Below are positions 46,701 through 55,361 of a stretch of 64,000 nt of DNA, piece by piece; the stretch's first letter is position 1, and each line of letters starts with the position of its first letter. The notes beneath the pieces are model-generated. The model was not told the DNA's origin, did no database searches, and saw only the letters and a program-made list of their open reading frames with translations. The stretch is from Steroidobacter agaridevorans (GTDB taxonomy: Bacteria; Pseudomonadota; Gammaproteobacteria; Steroidobacterales; Steroidobacteraceae). The position numbers were made by a program, and so were the translations under genes. The stretch covers positions 134,668-198,667 of the forward strand of contig NZ_BLJO01000006.1 of NCBI RefSeq assembly GCF_009932555.1. The letters are read 5' to 3'.

Positions 46701-47477
46701 TTAGTTGGATTTCACCCAGTACAGGATGGCAATCGCGATACCTGCGACCACCACGACCCAGCGCAGGACAGCGGGCGGGAGTTTGCCGGCCAGCTTCCCA
46801 CCGATCGCGCCACCGATCAGCGCGCCGATCGCCATGACCACAGCCAAGCCCCAGACGACCTGGTCCGAGAACAGGAAGAACACCGCCGCGGCGATGTTGA
46901 CGCTGAACGCCAGGACCTGCTTGAGCGCATTCAGTCGTGTCAGAGAGTCATCGAGCGTCAGGCCAAGCACGGCGAGCAACAGTACGCTCATGCCCGCGCT
47001 GAAGAATCCGCCGTAGATGGCAGCAGCAGCGATGGGCAATGCGGAGAACCATGCCGTGTGATGCTTATGCGACGGATTCGACAGCCGCTTGCTGACGAAT
47101 TTCTTCACCGGCTCCTGCACGGCGAGCAGCAACGACGCTGCCAGAATCATCCACGGCACGAGAGCGGTGAACGTGCGCTCGCCGGTTCGCAGCAGAATCA
47201 TGCCACCCGCGAGACCGCCGAGCACCGCGATCGGTATCAGCAACATGAGCTGAGCCCGCTGACCTTTGAGATTGGGCAACTGCGCGATGGTCGCACCGAA
47301 ATAGCCCGGGCACAGGGCGACTGCGTTGGTGATATTCGCCGCCACCGGAGGCACGCCCACGGCGACGAGCACGGGAAAGCTGATCAGTGTGCCGCCGCCC
47401 GCCAATGCGTTGATCGCACCAGCCGCGACCGCTGCGAGCGTGGCATACACCAGACCCGAGGGATCCCAGGTAGTCAT
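46701..47477 (-). CDS. TauE/SafE-family membrane transporter
   Basis: 258 residues, about 8 membrane segments, with the family beginning LAAVAAGAINALAGGGTLISFPVL. TauE/SafE proteins move organic or inorganic sulfur anions or organic acids; the substrate cannot be told. It starts 26 bp after the LigB stop on the same strand, so it is probably the last gene of the catabolic operon and may carry a pathway intermediate or substrate. ATG at 47477 chosen because upstream sequence belongs to the dioxygenase. Confidence 0.78.
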   Translation of the reverse strand: MTTWDPSGLVYATLAAVAAGAINALAGGGTLISFPVLVAVGVPPVAANITNAVALCPGYFGATIAQLPNLKGQRAQLMLLIPIAVLGGLAGGMILLRTGERTFTALVPWMILAASLLLAVQEPVKKFVSKRLSNPSHKHHTAWFSALPIAAAAIYGGFFSAGMSVLLLAVLGLTLDDSLTRLNALKQVLAFSVNIAAAVFFLFSDQVVWGLAVVMAIGALIGGAIGGKLAGKLPPAVLRWVVVVAGIAIAILYWVKSN

Positions 47478-47503
47478 CGCTTGAATTGAGCCTCTTCGAC
47501 TTG

Positions 47504-48319
47504 TTATGCGCCGACGCGAAACGCCATGCCGGCCATGCCGCTGGCCCAGGCGGGAATCGCTTCGTAAAACAAACATTCGCCAGTGGCGCCGGGGACCGCG
47601 CCCGCGAGTGTAATCCAGGCGTTCACTTCGAGACCGCCATTGCCGGCGTCGATCAGGATCTGCTCGTTGCTGAGCTTGGCCAGGCTCGCGCCTTGACCGG
47701 TCGCCAGCATGTCCATGAACCAGCGATCCCACGTCTCGTTGACTCGGCCTTCCTCGGGCACGCCCAGCCAATGTGACAAACCGCCGCCGGCCAGCAACGC
47801 GACGCGCTCGTCAGCCTTGCAATACTCCGCAACATACGCGCGCAGCAATTCGCCAAGCCGCCAACTCTCTTGCGGCGTCGGCGCCGGCGTATAAACCGTA
47901 TTCACATATAACGGCACGATAGGCAGCTCGCGCCTCGGATCGACGATGCCGAGGGGAATCATCACACCGTGATCCGGCCGCAGGCGTGCCGGTTTGGCGA
48001 GTTTGAAGCCGCGATCGTTAGCAAACATCGCGAAGCCGGTCGAGAACGCGGCGTCGCCGCGAATCGGATCCGTCGGCAATCCCATGTCGCCATACGGCGT
48101 GTACGAGTCGGCCGTGCCGATCGCGAATGGCATGGGCTGATCGAGCCGGAAGTTGTTCAAATGATCGCTGGTTATCACTACCAGCAACGTCGGATGAGTT
48201 TCGCGCAGCTGGCGCCCCAGCTCCTTCATGCCGACGAACACGCGCTCGGCCTGCTCTTCCAGCCCGCCCGGAGCGCCCAGCACGTGCGACATGGCGAACG
48301 CGCCCACGATCTTGCCCAT
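47504..48319 (-). CDS. Class III extradiol dioxygenase, catalytic beta subunit (LigB/CarBb type)
   Basis: 271 residues. By comparison with LigB, the iron ligands are likely His12 (MSHVLGAPG), His53 (TSDHLNNF) and Glu231 (GGLEVNAW), with His183 (GGGLSHW) as the catalytic base; spacing between the last two matches LigB closely. Together with the small subunit encoded just upstream it should cleave a catechol next to its hydroxyl groups. Its neighbours (CarAa-type oxygenase, hydrolase) favour a biaryl-type catechol as in CarBaBb over protocatechuate; this is inference. Confidence 0.85.
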   Translation of the reverse strand: MGKIVGAFAMSHVLGAPGGLEEQAERVFVGMKELGRQLRETHPTLLVVITSDHLNNFRLDQPMPFAIGTADSYTPYGDMGLPTDPIRGDAAFSTGFAMFANDRGFKLAKPARLRPDHGVMIPLGIVDPRRELPIVPLYVNTVYTPAPTPQESWRLGELLRAYVAEYCKADERVALLAGGGLSHWLGVPEEGRVNETWDRWFMDMLATGQGASLAKLSNEQILIDAGNGGLEVNAWITLAGAVPGATGECLFYEAIPAWASGMAGMAFRVGA

Positions 48320-48321
48320 GG

Positions 48322-48588
48322 TCAGCGCCTCGCGAAGTAATAATCGATGGGGAAGAATGGCATGGTCGGGCGGCCCGACCAGATCAGCCATTTGATCACC
48401 AGATTGGGATGAATGCCGAGGCGATGCAAGTCGTCGCGCCCGCCGGCACGCAAGGTCTCGCGCACGTCGGCGGGCACATCGAAGCGATCGAACAGCACGT
48501 CGGGGCTGGCTCGAATCAAGCCGCGATCCGTGGGCGTCTCGATCAGGTGCTCGATCAGCTCGTGCACCCCACGCGGCGGAGTCGGCAC
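48322..48588 (-). CDS. Class III extradiol dioxygenase, small alpha subunit (LigA/CarBa type)
   Basis: 88 residues, starting with GTG, matching the size of CarBa and the LigA domain. It has the helical LigA pattern (GVHELIEHLIETPTDRGLIRASP). The alpha subunit closes over the active site of the beta subunit. It is 2 bp from each neighbour, so it is clearly co-translated with the beta subunit and hydrolase. Confidence 0.83.
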   Translation of the reverse strand: MPTPPRGVHELIEHLIETPTDRGLIRASPDVLFDRFDVPADVRETLRAGGRDDLHRLGIHPNLVIKWLIWSGRPTMPFFPIDYYFARR

Positions 48589-48589
48589 G

Positions 48590-49417
48590 TCAGTTCACCG
48601 GCTGCGACAGGAATCGATCGACGGCCGCGCAGAAATCGGCGGTCCGCTCGATCATCGCCCAATGGCCGCAGTGAGGCACGATGTAGCCCCAGCTGTTCTC
48701 GAACAGCTCGAGGAAACGATACGCCCGCGCCAGGGTCGACACGCCGTCTTCCTTGCCGTTCACGATCAACACCGGATGTTTGATCTTGCGCAGCTCGTCT
48801 TCCGGATAGTTCAGCGTGCCCTTGCGCGTCTCGGCATTCACAGCCGCCAGCGCAGCTTTCGCGCCCGGCTCGTGGGTCAGATTGAAACGATACTGAACCA
48901 GCTCCTCGGGCGGCGAATATTTCGGCGACGTGAGGCCGGCGATCACGCGACGCATGCCGTCCACCGTGAAATCGTAGTTCAGGTTGTGCAGCAACTGCGG
49001 CGACGGCCGTTCTGGAATCGGCAAACCCGCGCTGCCCATCAACACCAGGCGCTCGACGCGCTCCGGACGTTGCAGCGTCGCACCGATACAAGTCGCGCCG
49101 CCCATGGAATTGCCGACCAGAAATGCCTTGTCGATGTTGAGCGCATCCAGCAAGGTCACGAGCTGACGGTTGCGGCCCGGCTGATCGTAGGTGTAGCCGT
49201 CCGGCGAAGGCTTGTCGCTGCGGCCGAAGCCGACCATGTCCGGCACGATCACCCGATATTTCTTCGCGAAGATCGGAATGCACTCGCGCCAGTTGCCGTA
49301 TGCATCGGCGCCCGCGCCGCCGCCGTGCATGAGCACCAGCGTCGGCCCGCTGCCCGCTTCCAGGTAGTGAGTGCGGATGCCGTTGGTGTCGACGAAGTTC
49401 GAAGCGAATTCACTCAT
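48590..49417 (-). CDS. Alpha/beta hydrolase for meta-cleavage products (BphD/MhpC/CarC-like)
   Basis: 275 residues. Nucleophile elbow GNSMGG (Ser104), Asp in NGKEDGV and His in PHCGHWAMIE form the catalytic triad; the oxyanion region MHGGGAGADAYGNW is typical of C-C bond hydrolases such as BphD, CarC and MhpC. It should split the ring-cleavage product into an aromatic or aliphatic acid and 2-hydroxypenta-2,4-dienoate, which the hydratase of this operon then takes. A start two codons earlier (49423) is equally open. Confidence 0.87.
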   Translation of the reverse strand: MSEFASNFVDTNGIRTHYLEAGSGPTLVLMHGGGAGADAYGNWRECIPIFAKKYRVIVPDMVGFGRSDKPSPDGYTYDQPGRNRQLVTLLDALNIDKAFLVGNSMGGATCIGATLQRPERVERLVLMGSAGLPIPERPSPQLLHNLNYDFTVDGMRRVIAGLTSPKYSPPEELVQYRFNLTHEPGAKAALAAVNAETRKGTLNYPEDELRKIKHPVLIVNGKEDGVSTLARAYRFLELFENSWGYIVPHCGHWAMIERTADFCAAVDRFLSQPVN

Positions 49418-49435
49418 GGGCATGGCTCGTCGAAA

Positions 49436-50608
49436 TCAACGCAGGTCTTGCGGAGTCTGGACACCGCGATTGGCGCGGCTCGCCAGGCGCCGCCACTCGA
49501 GGATGGTCGTATCCGGCTCGCACAACATCTCATCCACCCAACCGTAATCGTCGGCGTAGAACGGCTCGGTGACCTCGCGCGCCCAGATGTCGTCGGCGTT
49601 GAAGCCATCGAGGCCGTGCGGCTTGTAGATCGATTCGAAATTGCTCGCGAAATCCTGCCGGTCTTCGTCGGTCTGCACCTGCTGACCGATGGTCTGCACA
49701 TACAGATGCGTCTTGCCGTCGATGGGCACATACCACTCGAACTGCGTCAGGCCCGGCAGCGGGAACTGCTCGACCTTCAACACACCCGGCAGCCAGATCG
49801 ACGTGCCAACTGAAGCGGACGTGCCCTGCACCTGTTGCGAGCGCGGACCACGCACGACGACGCGACCGTCGATCACGCCGTCCCAAATCGGCTTGTGCTG
49901 GGCGAAGTCGTCGATCACGCCCTTCGGACCGTCGGCATCTTCCACGACCTGCACTGCACCCGGCAGCGGCGTGTGGCCGATCGGGAAGTTGAACGTGCGG
50001 AAGTGACGCAGCGTCGTGTCTTTGTGAATAAAGATATGGAGTGCGTCGAAACCGTTCTCCGCACCGAGGCGCCAGTTCGAGTTCACCACGCGATGCTTGC
50101 CGAGAATCATCACGTCGTCATCGAGGAAGCCCGGCGGCACGTCCTGACTCAGCGGCGGCACCGGATCCATGTCGCCGATGAACACGAAGATCAAACCCTT
50201 CGCTTCCTGGCACGGGAAGCTCTGGATCTTGCGACGACCGATCAAACGGCTGTCGGGCACCGCGAGGATATTCACCAGCTCGCCGGTCTGGAAACGATAC
50301 GTGTAGCCGTGATACCAGCAGGTGATGGTGTCCTTGGTGTAGCAGTCGGGCTTGCGCGACAGCGGCACGCCACGATGCAGACAACGATCGCGGATCGCGT
50401 AGACCTTGCCGTCGATGCGCTTCAGCAGCAGCTTCTCGCCGAGCACTTGCAGAGTGATCAGCTGACCTTCGGCGAGCTCGTTGGAAAAGCGCACCGGATA
50501 CCAGTGATTGCGGAAGCCCATCTTCGCTTCCACATAGGCACGCCAGTCGCCGACGGCTGCGGCAACTTCGGGGCGAACGCCTTCCGGGGTCTGCGCGTCA
50601 TCACTCAT
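49436..50608 (-). CDS. Rieske non-haem iron oxygenase, terminal component resembling carbazole dioxygenase CarAa
   Basis: 390 residues. The Rieske cluster is bound by Cys76, His78, Cys97 and His100; the catalytic iron site is NGFDALHIFIHKD with Asp188 bridging and His191/His195 as ligands, and a later Asp (FNADDIWAR region) as third ligand. Segments such as GFRNHWYPV, RIDGKVYAIRDRCLHRGV and FYADDYGWV closely resemble my memory of CarAa. There is no beta subunit gene, consistent with the alpha-3 CarAa type. It would dihydroxylate or monohydroxylate an aromatic ring. The substrate is not fixed by sequence; 2-oxoquinoline 8-monooxygenase is a relative. Confidence 0.83.
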   Translation of the reverse strand: MSDDAQTPEGVRPEVAAAVGDWRAYVEAKMGFRNHWYPVRFSNELAEGQLITLQVLGEKLLLKRIDGKVYAIRDRCLHRGVPLSRKPDCYTKDTITCWYHGYTYRFQTGELVNILAVPDSRLIGRRKIQSFPCQEAKGLIFVFIGDMDPVPPLSQDVPPGFLDDDVMILGKHRVVNSNWRLGAENGFDALHIFIHKDTTLRHFRTFNFPIGHTPLPGAVQVVEDADGPKGVIDDFAQHKPIWDGVIDGRVVVRGPRSQQVQGTSASVGTSIWLPGVLKVEQFPLPGLTQFEWYVPIDGKTHLYVQTIGQQVQTDEDRQDFASNFESIYKPHGLDGFNADDIWAREVTEPFYADDYGWVDEMLCEPDTTILEWRRLASRANRGVQTPQDLR

Positions 50609-50641
50609 GATCTACTCACGTCCTCGAAACGAAAATTCTGT

Positions 50642-51418
50642 TTACGCGAACTGCACGCCGACCTGGCCGATGCCGGCGATCGTCGCGTGCACCACATCGC
50701 CCGCTTGCACGGACACCATCGGTCCGAGCGCGCCCGTCATCACCAGCTCGCCTTGTTTCAACGGCCGGCCGAGCTCGCGCGAGCGTCGGGCAAGCCATAC
50801 CGCTGCGTTGAGCGGACCGCCGAGACAATCACGACCGTAGCCACTCGACACCGGCTTGCCGTTCAATGTCATCGTCATCGCGCAGTTCACGAGATCGAGT
50901 CCTTCGATCCGTTGCGCGGGTCCGCCGAGCACCAGCACGCCCGACGAGGCGTTGTCCGCAATGGTGTCGACGATGTCGATCTGCCAACCGGCGATGCGAC
51001 TGCCGACGACTTCGAGCGCCGGCAACACACAACCGACCGACGCGATCACATCGGCCACCGTCGCATGCGCCATATCCAAATCACGCGACAGGATCAGCGC
51101 AATCTCGGCCTCCACGCGGGGCTGCTGCAGACGGGAGACCGGAATGGTCTCGCCGGTGCCGTACACCATGTCCGCGAACAGCTGACCGAAATCCGGCTCG
51201 GCCACGCCGAGCTGCTTCTGCACCGCCGGCGACGTGAGCCCGATCTTGCGGCCCACGGGCCGGCGGCCCTGCTCGACCCAATGCGCGATCTGCGCCAGCT
51301 GCACGGCATAGGCCGCGCGAACGTCGCCCGCATCGAATCGACTGCGGATCGGAGGCAGCGGTGCGCCGCTATACGCGTCCAACAAAGCTTGCGCGGTCTC
51401 GCTGACTCTTTGATCCAT
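50642..51418 (-). CDS. 2-hydroxypenta-2,4-dienoate hydratase (MhpD/CarD-like)
   Basis: 258 residues of the MhpD/fumarylacetoacetase-like hydratase family, with GRKIGLTSPAVQKQLGV, EAEIALILSRDL and VVGSRIAGWQID as conserved blocks carrying acidic metal ligands. It hydrates the dienoate to 4-hydroxy-2-oxovalerate, substrate of the aldolase encoded 9 kb away on the plus strand. First gene of the leftward catabolic operon; AAGAGGG lies 7 bp before the ATG. A candidate operator lies 34 bp upstream. Confidence 0.86.
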   Translation of the reverse strand: MDQRVSETAQALLDAYSGAPLPPIRSRFDAGDVRAAYAVQLAQIAHWVEQGRRPVGRKIGLTSPAVQKQLGVAEPDFGQLFADMVYGTGETIPVSRLQQPRVEAEIALILSRDLDMAHATVADVIASVGCVLPALEVVGSRIAGWQIDIVDTIADNASSGVLVLGGPAQRIEGLDLVNCAMTMTLNGKPVSSGYGRDCLGGPLNAAVWLARRSRELGRPLKQGELVMTGALGPMVSVQAGDVVHATIAGIGQVGVQFA

Positions 51419-51451
51419 GGTTCGCCCTCTTGCTGAGCCAACGTTATATGA

Positions 51452-51470
51452 TTGTATGATAATCATGCAA
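51452..51470. promoter_or_regulatory. Candidate GntR operator, site 1
   Basis: TTGTATGATAATCATGCAA is a 19-bp near-perfect palindrome (9-bp arms, one mismatch) in the 53-bp gap between the divergent hydratase and ferredoxin reductase genes. It shares TTGTATGA with three other sites in this island. Confidence 0.65.
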
Positions 51471-51471
51471 C

Positions 51472-52494
51472 ATGGTCGGCAAGCTGGTTACCTTAATGCA
51501 TCGGGCACGATTGATTTTTCAGGACGGCGCGGAGCTGACGGTCGAGGTTGAGCCGGGTCAAAGCGTGCTGGAAGGCGCGCTGGCCGTGGATGTGCCGCTC
51601 CGTTATGACTGTTGCACCGGCAGCTGCGGAAGTTGCGTAGTCCAATGCCTGGACGGGCAAACGGTCGTTGATTTGACGGGCAAGGTGCCGGTCAACGCGG
51701 ATGAATTGGTGGCTGGACTGAGGCCCGCGTGCCTCACCCGCTTGAACTCGGACGCATCGTTCGAGCTTCCGTATCCGCTCAAGCCCGCACCCTCTTCGCC
51801 TGCGAAACATTCCGCGCAGATCGTTGAGTTGCGCCGTGGCGCGCCCTCGGTCGCGCTACTCACACTGAAGCTCGAGCGCCCCGAGGGGTTTGTTTTTCAG
51901 AGCGGCCAATACATTCGTCTCGCCGCGCCCGGCGTGGGCGAAGCGCGCGCATATTCCATCGCGAGCACGACGACCGAGCTTCCCTTGATCGAGCTGATGA
52001 TCCGTCTCGTTCCTGACGGAAAGATGTCGCGCTGGCTGCAAGAAACCGCGAAGGTCGGCGATCGCGTGAGATTGCAGGCGCCGCTTGGCTCATTCGGCCT
52101 CGACGATCGCGCGCGTCGACATGTGTTCGTTGCTGGCGGCACCGGCCTCGCGCCCGTGTTGTCGATGATTCGCTCACTGCGCGGTCAGAACCAGCCGGCG
52201 TTGCTTTGTTTCGGATGCACGCGCCGGCAGGAGTTGTTTTACGAACGGGAGTTAGCAGCGCTCGTCGCCTCCATGCCGGAGCTCGAAGTGCGCATCGCCG
52301 TCATGGAAGGCGCCGATGGTGACCTTCGCAGTGGCACGGCGGTCTCGCTGCTCCAAAAGGAAGACTTCGATGCGCAGACCGTCTGCTATCTTTGCGGGCC
52401 GCCGCCGATGGTCGATGCCGCGCGCAAAGCGCTGACCTCGCACGGTGTTGCCGCCCAGGCGATCCGCGCCGAGCGGTTTCAGCCGGGTGGCTAG
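51472..52494 (+). CDS. Ferredoxin reductase with plant-type 2Fe-2S domain (CarAd-like)
   Basis: 340 residues. N-terminal plant-type ferredoxin domain with Cys47, Cys52, Cys55 and Cys87 (CX4CX2CX31C), then FAD-binding (ARAYSIAST) and NAD-binding (FVAGGTGLAPVLSM; YLCGPPPMVDAARKAL) domains. This is the electron donor for the Rieske ferredoxin and oxygenase of the island. The ATG at 51472 sits 1 bp after operator site 1 and has no ribosome site, so Met9 (51496) may be the real start. Confidence 0.87.
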   Translation: MVGKLVTLMHRARLIFQDGAELTVEVEPGQSVLEGALAVDVPLRYDCCTGSCGSCVVQCLDGQTVVDLTGKVPVNADELVAGLRPACLTRLNSDASFELPYPLKPAPSSPAKHSAQIVELRRGAPSVALLTLKLERPEGFVFQSGQYIRLAAPGVGEARAYSIASTTTELPLIELMIRLVPDGKMSRWLQETAKVGDRVRLQAPLGSFGLDDRARRHVFVAGGTGLAPVLSMIRSLRGQNQPALLCFGCTRRQELFYERELAALVASMPELEVRIAVMEGADGDLRSGTAVSLLQKEDFDAQTVCYLCGPPPMVDAARKALTSHGVAAQAIRAERFQPGG

Positions 52495-52594
52495 CCCAAG
52501 CTAAGTTCCGGATTTTTCGCGATAAATCGCCGGCGCCGGTGGGCTGCCGGCGATCTTTCGCAGTCCGCGCAATCAGCGGTTGACCAAGCGAACT

Positions 52595-52613
52595 TTGTAT
52601 GACAATACTACAA
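52595..52613. promoter_or_regulatory. Candidate GntR operator, site 2
   Basis: TTGTATGACAATACTACAA, 27 bp upstream of the Rieske ferredoxin start. The left half TTGTATGAC is identical to site 3. Confidence 0.6.
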
Positions 52614-52639
52614 CCAAGTTCTCTTCCAGGTCCGTACCA

Positions 52640-52981
52640 GTGAGCGCCGAAGCCGCGATGATTTCTGTTGATCGACGCCTGTTGTGTGAGGCGGGCGAGG
52701 TTGCGCCCGGCGGCATGTTGCGTGTGCAGCTGGAGGGCATGGATCCCCTTCTCGTCTGCAACGTCGACGGCAAACTCTATGCGGTCGACGACGAATGCAC
52801 GCACGCCATCGCGTCGCTGTCCGAGGGGCGGCTGCAAGGAAACATCGTGTTCTGTCCGCTGCACGGTGGCAGCTTCGATGTTTGCTCAGGCAAGGCGAAG
52901 AGCCTGCCGTGCAAGCAGGCGCTGCGCACCTGGCCGATCGAAGTGACGGACGGCAAAGTTTATTTGTTGCTGAAGAATTGA
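52640..52981 (+). CDS. Rieske-type ferredoxin (CarAc-like)
   Basis: 113 residues from GTG 52640. Rieske ligands: Cys53, His55, Cys72 and His75 (CTHAIASLSEG ... CPLHGGSFDVCSG), very close to the CarAc pattern as I recall it. It shuttles electrons from the reductase to the CarAa-like oxygenase. An ATG at 52658 is an alternative start. Its own candidate operator upstream suggests independent regulation from the reductase. A terminator follows. Confidence 0.87.
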   Translation: MSAEAAMISVDRRLLCEAGEVAPGGMLRVQLEGMDPLLVCNVDGKLYAVDDECTHAIASLSEGRLQGNIVFCPLHGGSFDVCSGKAKSLPCKQALRTWPIEVTDGKVYLLLKN

Positions 52982-52988
52982 GTTGCAG

Positions 52989-53027
52989 CGCTCGCCTGCT
53001 GTCGTGGCGGCGAGCGTACTTTTTTTC
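52989..53027 (+). terminator. Rho-independent terminator after the Rieske ferredoxin gene
   Basis: CGCTCGCC (52989-52996) pairs with GGCGAGCG (53009-53016), then TAC and a T-rich run. It lies between the convergent ferredoxin and GGT-like genes. Confidence 0.8.
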
Positions 53028-53030
53028 TTC

Positions 53031-54824
53031 TTATCTTCCGACGGCGTACGCCTGCATCAGGCGTGGCGTGGCAGCCGCTCGCAATATTCCATCCGTCCCG
53101 CGTGACGCCGCTGTGAGCCGGCCAGCAGACCACTCCGGCGCGACCTTCACTTTGTGACCGCGGCTCTTCAGCGCAGCGATCATCTTCTCGCCGCAGCTCT
53201 CTTCGAGCACCGCCGTTCCCAACAACGCTTCGCGCGGATAGAACGACGCAGGGAAGTGCACGCTATGGAACAACGGCGCATCGATGGCCTGCTGCAGATC
53301 GAGCCCGTGATGGATGTATCGCAGTAACAGAATCAACTGCCACTGATCCTGCTGATCGCCGCCTGGCGTGCCGCAGATCAATGACAACCCATCGTCGCGC
53401 GTCGCCAGCGTCGGCGTGAGGGTCGTGCGTGGGCGTTTGCCAGGCTCGAGGCTGCCCGGCAGCCCAGGCTCCAGCCAGAACATTTGCGCGCGCGTATTCA
53501 ACGCAAATCCCAGCTCGGGAATCGTCGGCGACGATTGCGGCCAGCCGCCCGACGGCGTTGCCGAGACCATATTCCCGAAACGATCGATCACATCGAAGTG
53601 CACGGTGTCGCCGGGTTTCAACGTCGGCTTCAGATGCATCATCGTCGGCTCGCCGACACCCAGGCCGGCGCTTTCGTTCTTGGCGATGCGAACCATGCTC
53701 AGGCACTTGGCGACCTGCGCTTCGAAGCCAGGCAACACGCCCGGCCGCAGCTCGTGCGAAGCGTTGTGACCGATCAGCTTGCGACGCTCGGCCGCATAGC
53801 TCTCGCTCAACAGCGCATCGAGAGGAATCTTGGTGAAATTCGGATCGCCGTAGTACGCCTCGCGATCCGCAAACGCCAGCTTGAGGGCCTCCAGAACGAG
53901 GTGCGCGAACTCCGGCTCGGTCGCCGGCAGCTTCGACAAGTCGTAGCCAGCGAGCAGCGACAACGTTTGTAACAACACCGGCCCTTGCCCCCAAGGTCCG
54001 GTCTTGTGGAAGGTCCAATCGTGATAACGGAACGTTTGCGGCGACTCGTAGGTGGCCTGCCACTTCGCCATGTCGTCGCCGGTGAGCAGCCCTTTGTGAC
54101 GCTCGCCGCTCGCATCCATCAGCTCCTGGGTACGACAGAAGCGATCGATGGTCTCAGCAACAAACCCGCTCGACCATGTCGCACGCGCACGCTCGATCTG
54201 TTGCTCGCGCGTGCCCTCGCCCGCCTCACTCAGAATTCGTCGCCATGTCGCCGCGAGCGTGGGATTGCGGAACAACTGATGCGGCGCTGGCACTTCATTG
54301 TTCGGCAGCCAGATCGGCGCCGAGGTTGGCCATTCTTTTCGGAACGCCTCAGCGACATCGGCAATCGCGCGCGACACCCCAGGCAACAGCGGATGACCCG
54401 CTTCGGCGTAGTGAATCGCAGGCTCCAACACATCCGCGAGCCGCATGCTGCCGTGATCACGAAGCAGCGTCATCCACGCATCGAACGAGCCCGGCACGAC
54501 GGCAGCAATCAGCCCCGACCCCGGCACCATGTCGAGATTCATCGACCGCATGTGCTCGATCGTTGCCGCCGCGGGAGCTACGCCCTGACCGCACAGCACG
54601 GTGGGCTTGTCCCCGCGTGCCGATCTGAAAATGATCGGCACCTCTCCGGCGGGCCCGCACAAGTGAGGCTCGACGATTTGCAGCACGAAGCCGATGGCAA
54701 CGGCGGCATCGAACGCATTGCCGCCGCGCTCGAGCATGGCCATGCCCACGCCCGACGCGATCCAATGCGTGGAGGTGACGACGCCGAAGGTGCCGCGAAT
54801 TTCCGGGCGCGTCGTGAACATCAT
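53031..54824 (-). CDS. Gamma-glutamyltransferase-fold Ntn hydrolase with altered substrate pocket
   Basis: 597 residues. The fold signature is clear: nucleophile candidate Thr407 (GDTVHFDVIDRFGN), KRPRTTLTPT (463-472) and GTPGGDQQ (485-492). Compared with E. coli GGT as I recall it, residues that hold the gamma-glutamyl group differ: Arg114 corresponds to Gln80, Asn411 to Gly427 and Gln430 to Arg445, and Asp433 is not kept. No signal peptide is seen, whereas true GGT is usually periplasmic. It probably hydrolyses another amide. The ATG overlaps the cupin stop (TAATG). Confidence 0.75.
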   Translation of the reverse strand: MMFTTRPEIRGTFGVVTSTHWIASGVGMAMLERGGNAFDAAVAIGFVLQIVEPHLCGPAGEVPIIFRSARGDKPTVLCGQGVAPAAATIEHMRSMNLDMVPGSGLIAAVVPGSFDAWMTLLRDHGSMRLADVLEPAIHYAEAGHPLLPGVSRAIADVAEAFRKEWPTSAPIWLPNNEVPAPHQLFRNPTLAATWRRILSEAGEGTREQQIERARATWSSGFVAETIDRFCRTQELMDASGERHKGLLTGDDMAKWQATYESPQTFRYHDWTFHKTGPWGQGPVLLQTLSLLAGYDLSKLPATEPEFAHLVLEALKLAFADREAYYGDPNFTKIPLDALLSESYAAERRKLIGHNASHELRPGVLPGFEAQVAKCLSMVRIAKNESAGLGVGEPTMMHLKPTLKPGDTVHFDVIDRFGNMVSATPSGGWPQSSPTIPELGFALNTRAQMFWLEPGLPGSLEPGKRPRTTLTPTLATRDDGLSLICGTPGGDQQDQWQLILLLRYIHHGLDLQQAIDAPLFHSVHFPASFYPREALLGTAVLEESCGEKMIAALKSRGHKVKVAPEWSAGRLTAASRGTDGILRAAATPRLMQAYAVGR

Positions 54825-55351
54825 TAACGCGTCAGATGCGCGTTCTTGTTCTCGAACAGTTTCTGATCGGCAAAGCCCGCCGTCTCCGGCCGGCCGCGAC
54901 CGAGCATGACCTGCAAATACACCGGCTCGTTGGTTTCATTCACATAGCCATGAATGACGCCGGGCGGGCAGGAAATCATTTCCCACTGCTGCAACTCCTT
55001 GCTCAAGCGGCGGCCGTCTTCTTCTTCGATGAACACGACGCAGCGCCCCTGAAGCACGAAGAAGATCTCTTCCACTTCATGCGTATGCGGCGCGTTGCCC
55101 TGGCCGGGCGGCACCAACATGATGGAGAGCGTGAAGTTTCCCGCGGGCACGATGTTGCTGTCGTCGTGCTTGCCCGACGCGCCCGCGCCGACGAAGCGAT
55201 GCTGCGCACGGCGGTAGCCGTCGATGTTTGCATCCGAGAACGCGTTCCAGTCCGGCACGCGATCGGCGAAGCGCGCGACGTAGCGATCCATGATCTGCTC
55301 GAGCGAAGCGCCGACCAACTCGGGCGGACGCGAATGACGGGCAACTGACAT
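54824..55351 (-). CDS. Cupin-domain protein
   Basis: 175 residues with one cupin fold: motif 1 includes GQGNAPHTHEVEEIFFVLQG and motif 2 PPGVIHGYVNE, giving a His/His/Glu plus His metal site. Could be a metal-dependent dioxygenase, isomerase or decarboxylase-like enzyme; nothing narrows it. It is translationally coupled to the GGT-like gene and lies 10 bp after the flavin monooxygenase gene. AGAGG upstream of the ATG at 55351 supports this start over a longer one. Confidence 0.72.
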   Translation of the reverse strand: MSVARHSRPPELVGASLEQIMDRYVARFADRVPDWNAFSDANIDGYRRAQHRFVGAGASGKHDDSNIVPAGNFTLSIMLVPPGQGNAPHTHEVEEIFFVLQGRCVVFIEEEDGRRLSKELQQWEMISCPPGVIHGYVNETNEPVYLQVMLGRGRPETAGFADQKLFENKNAHLTR

Positions 55352-55361
55352 GGCGAGACCT

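Noticed and set aside
53031-54824. Standard gamma-glutamyltransferase of glutathione metabolism
   Set aside because: No signal peptide, changed pocket residues and catabolic operon context argue against it, although the fold is shared.
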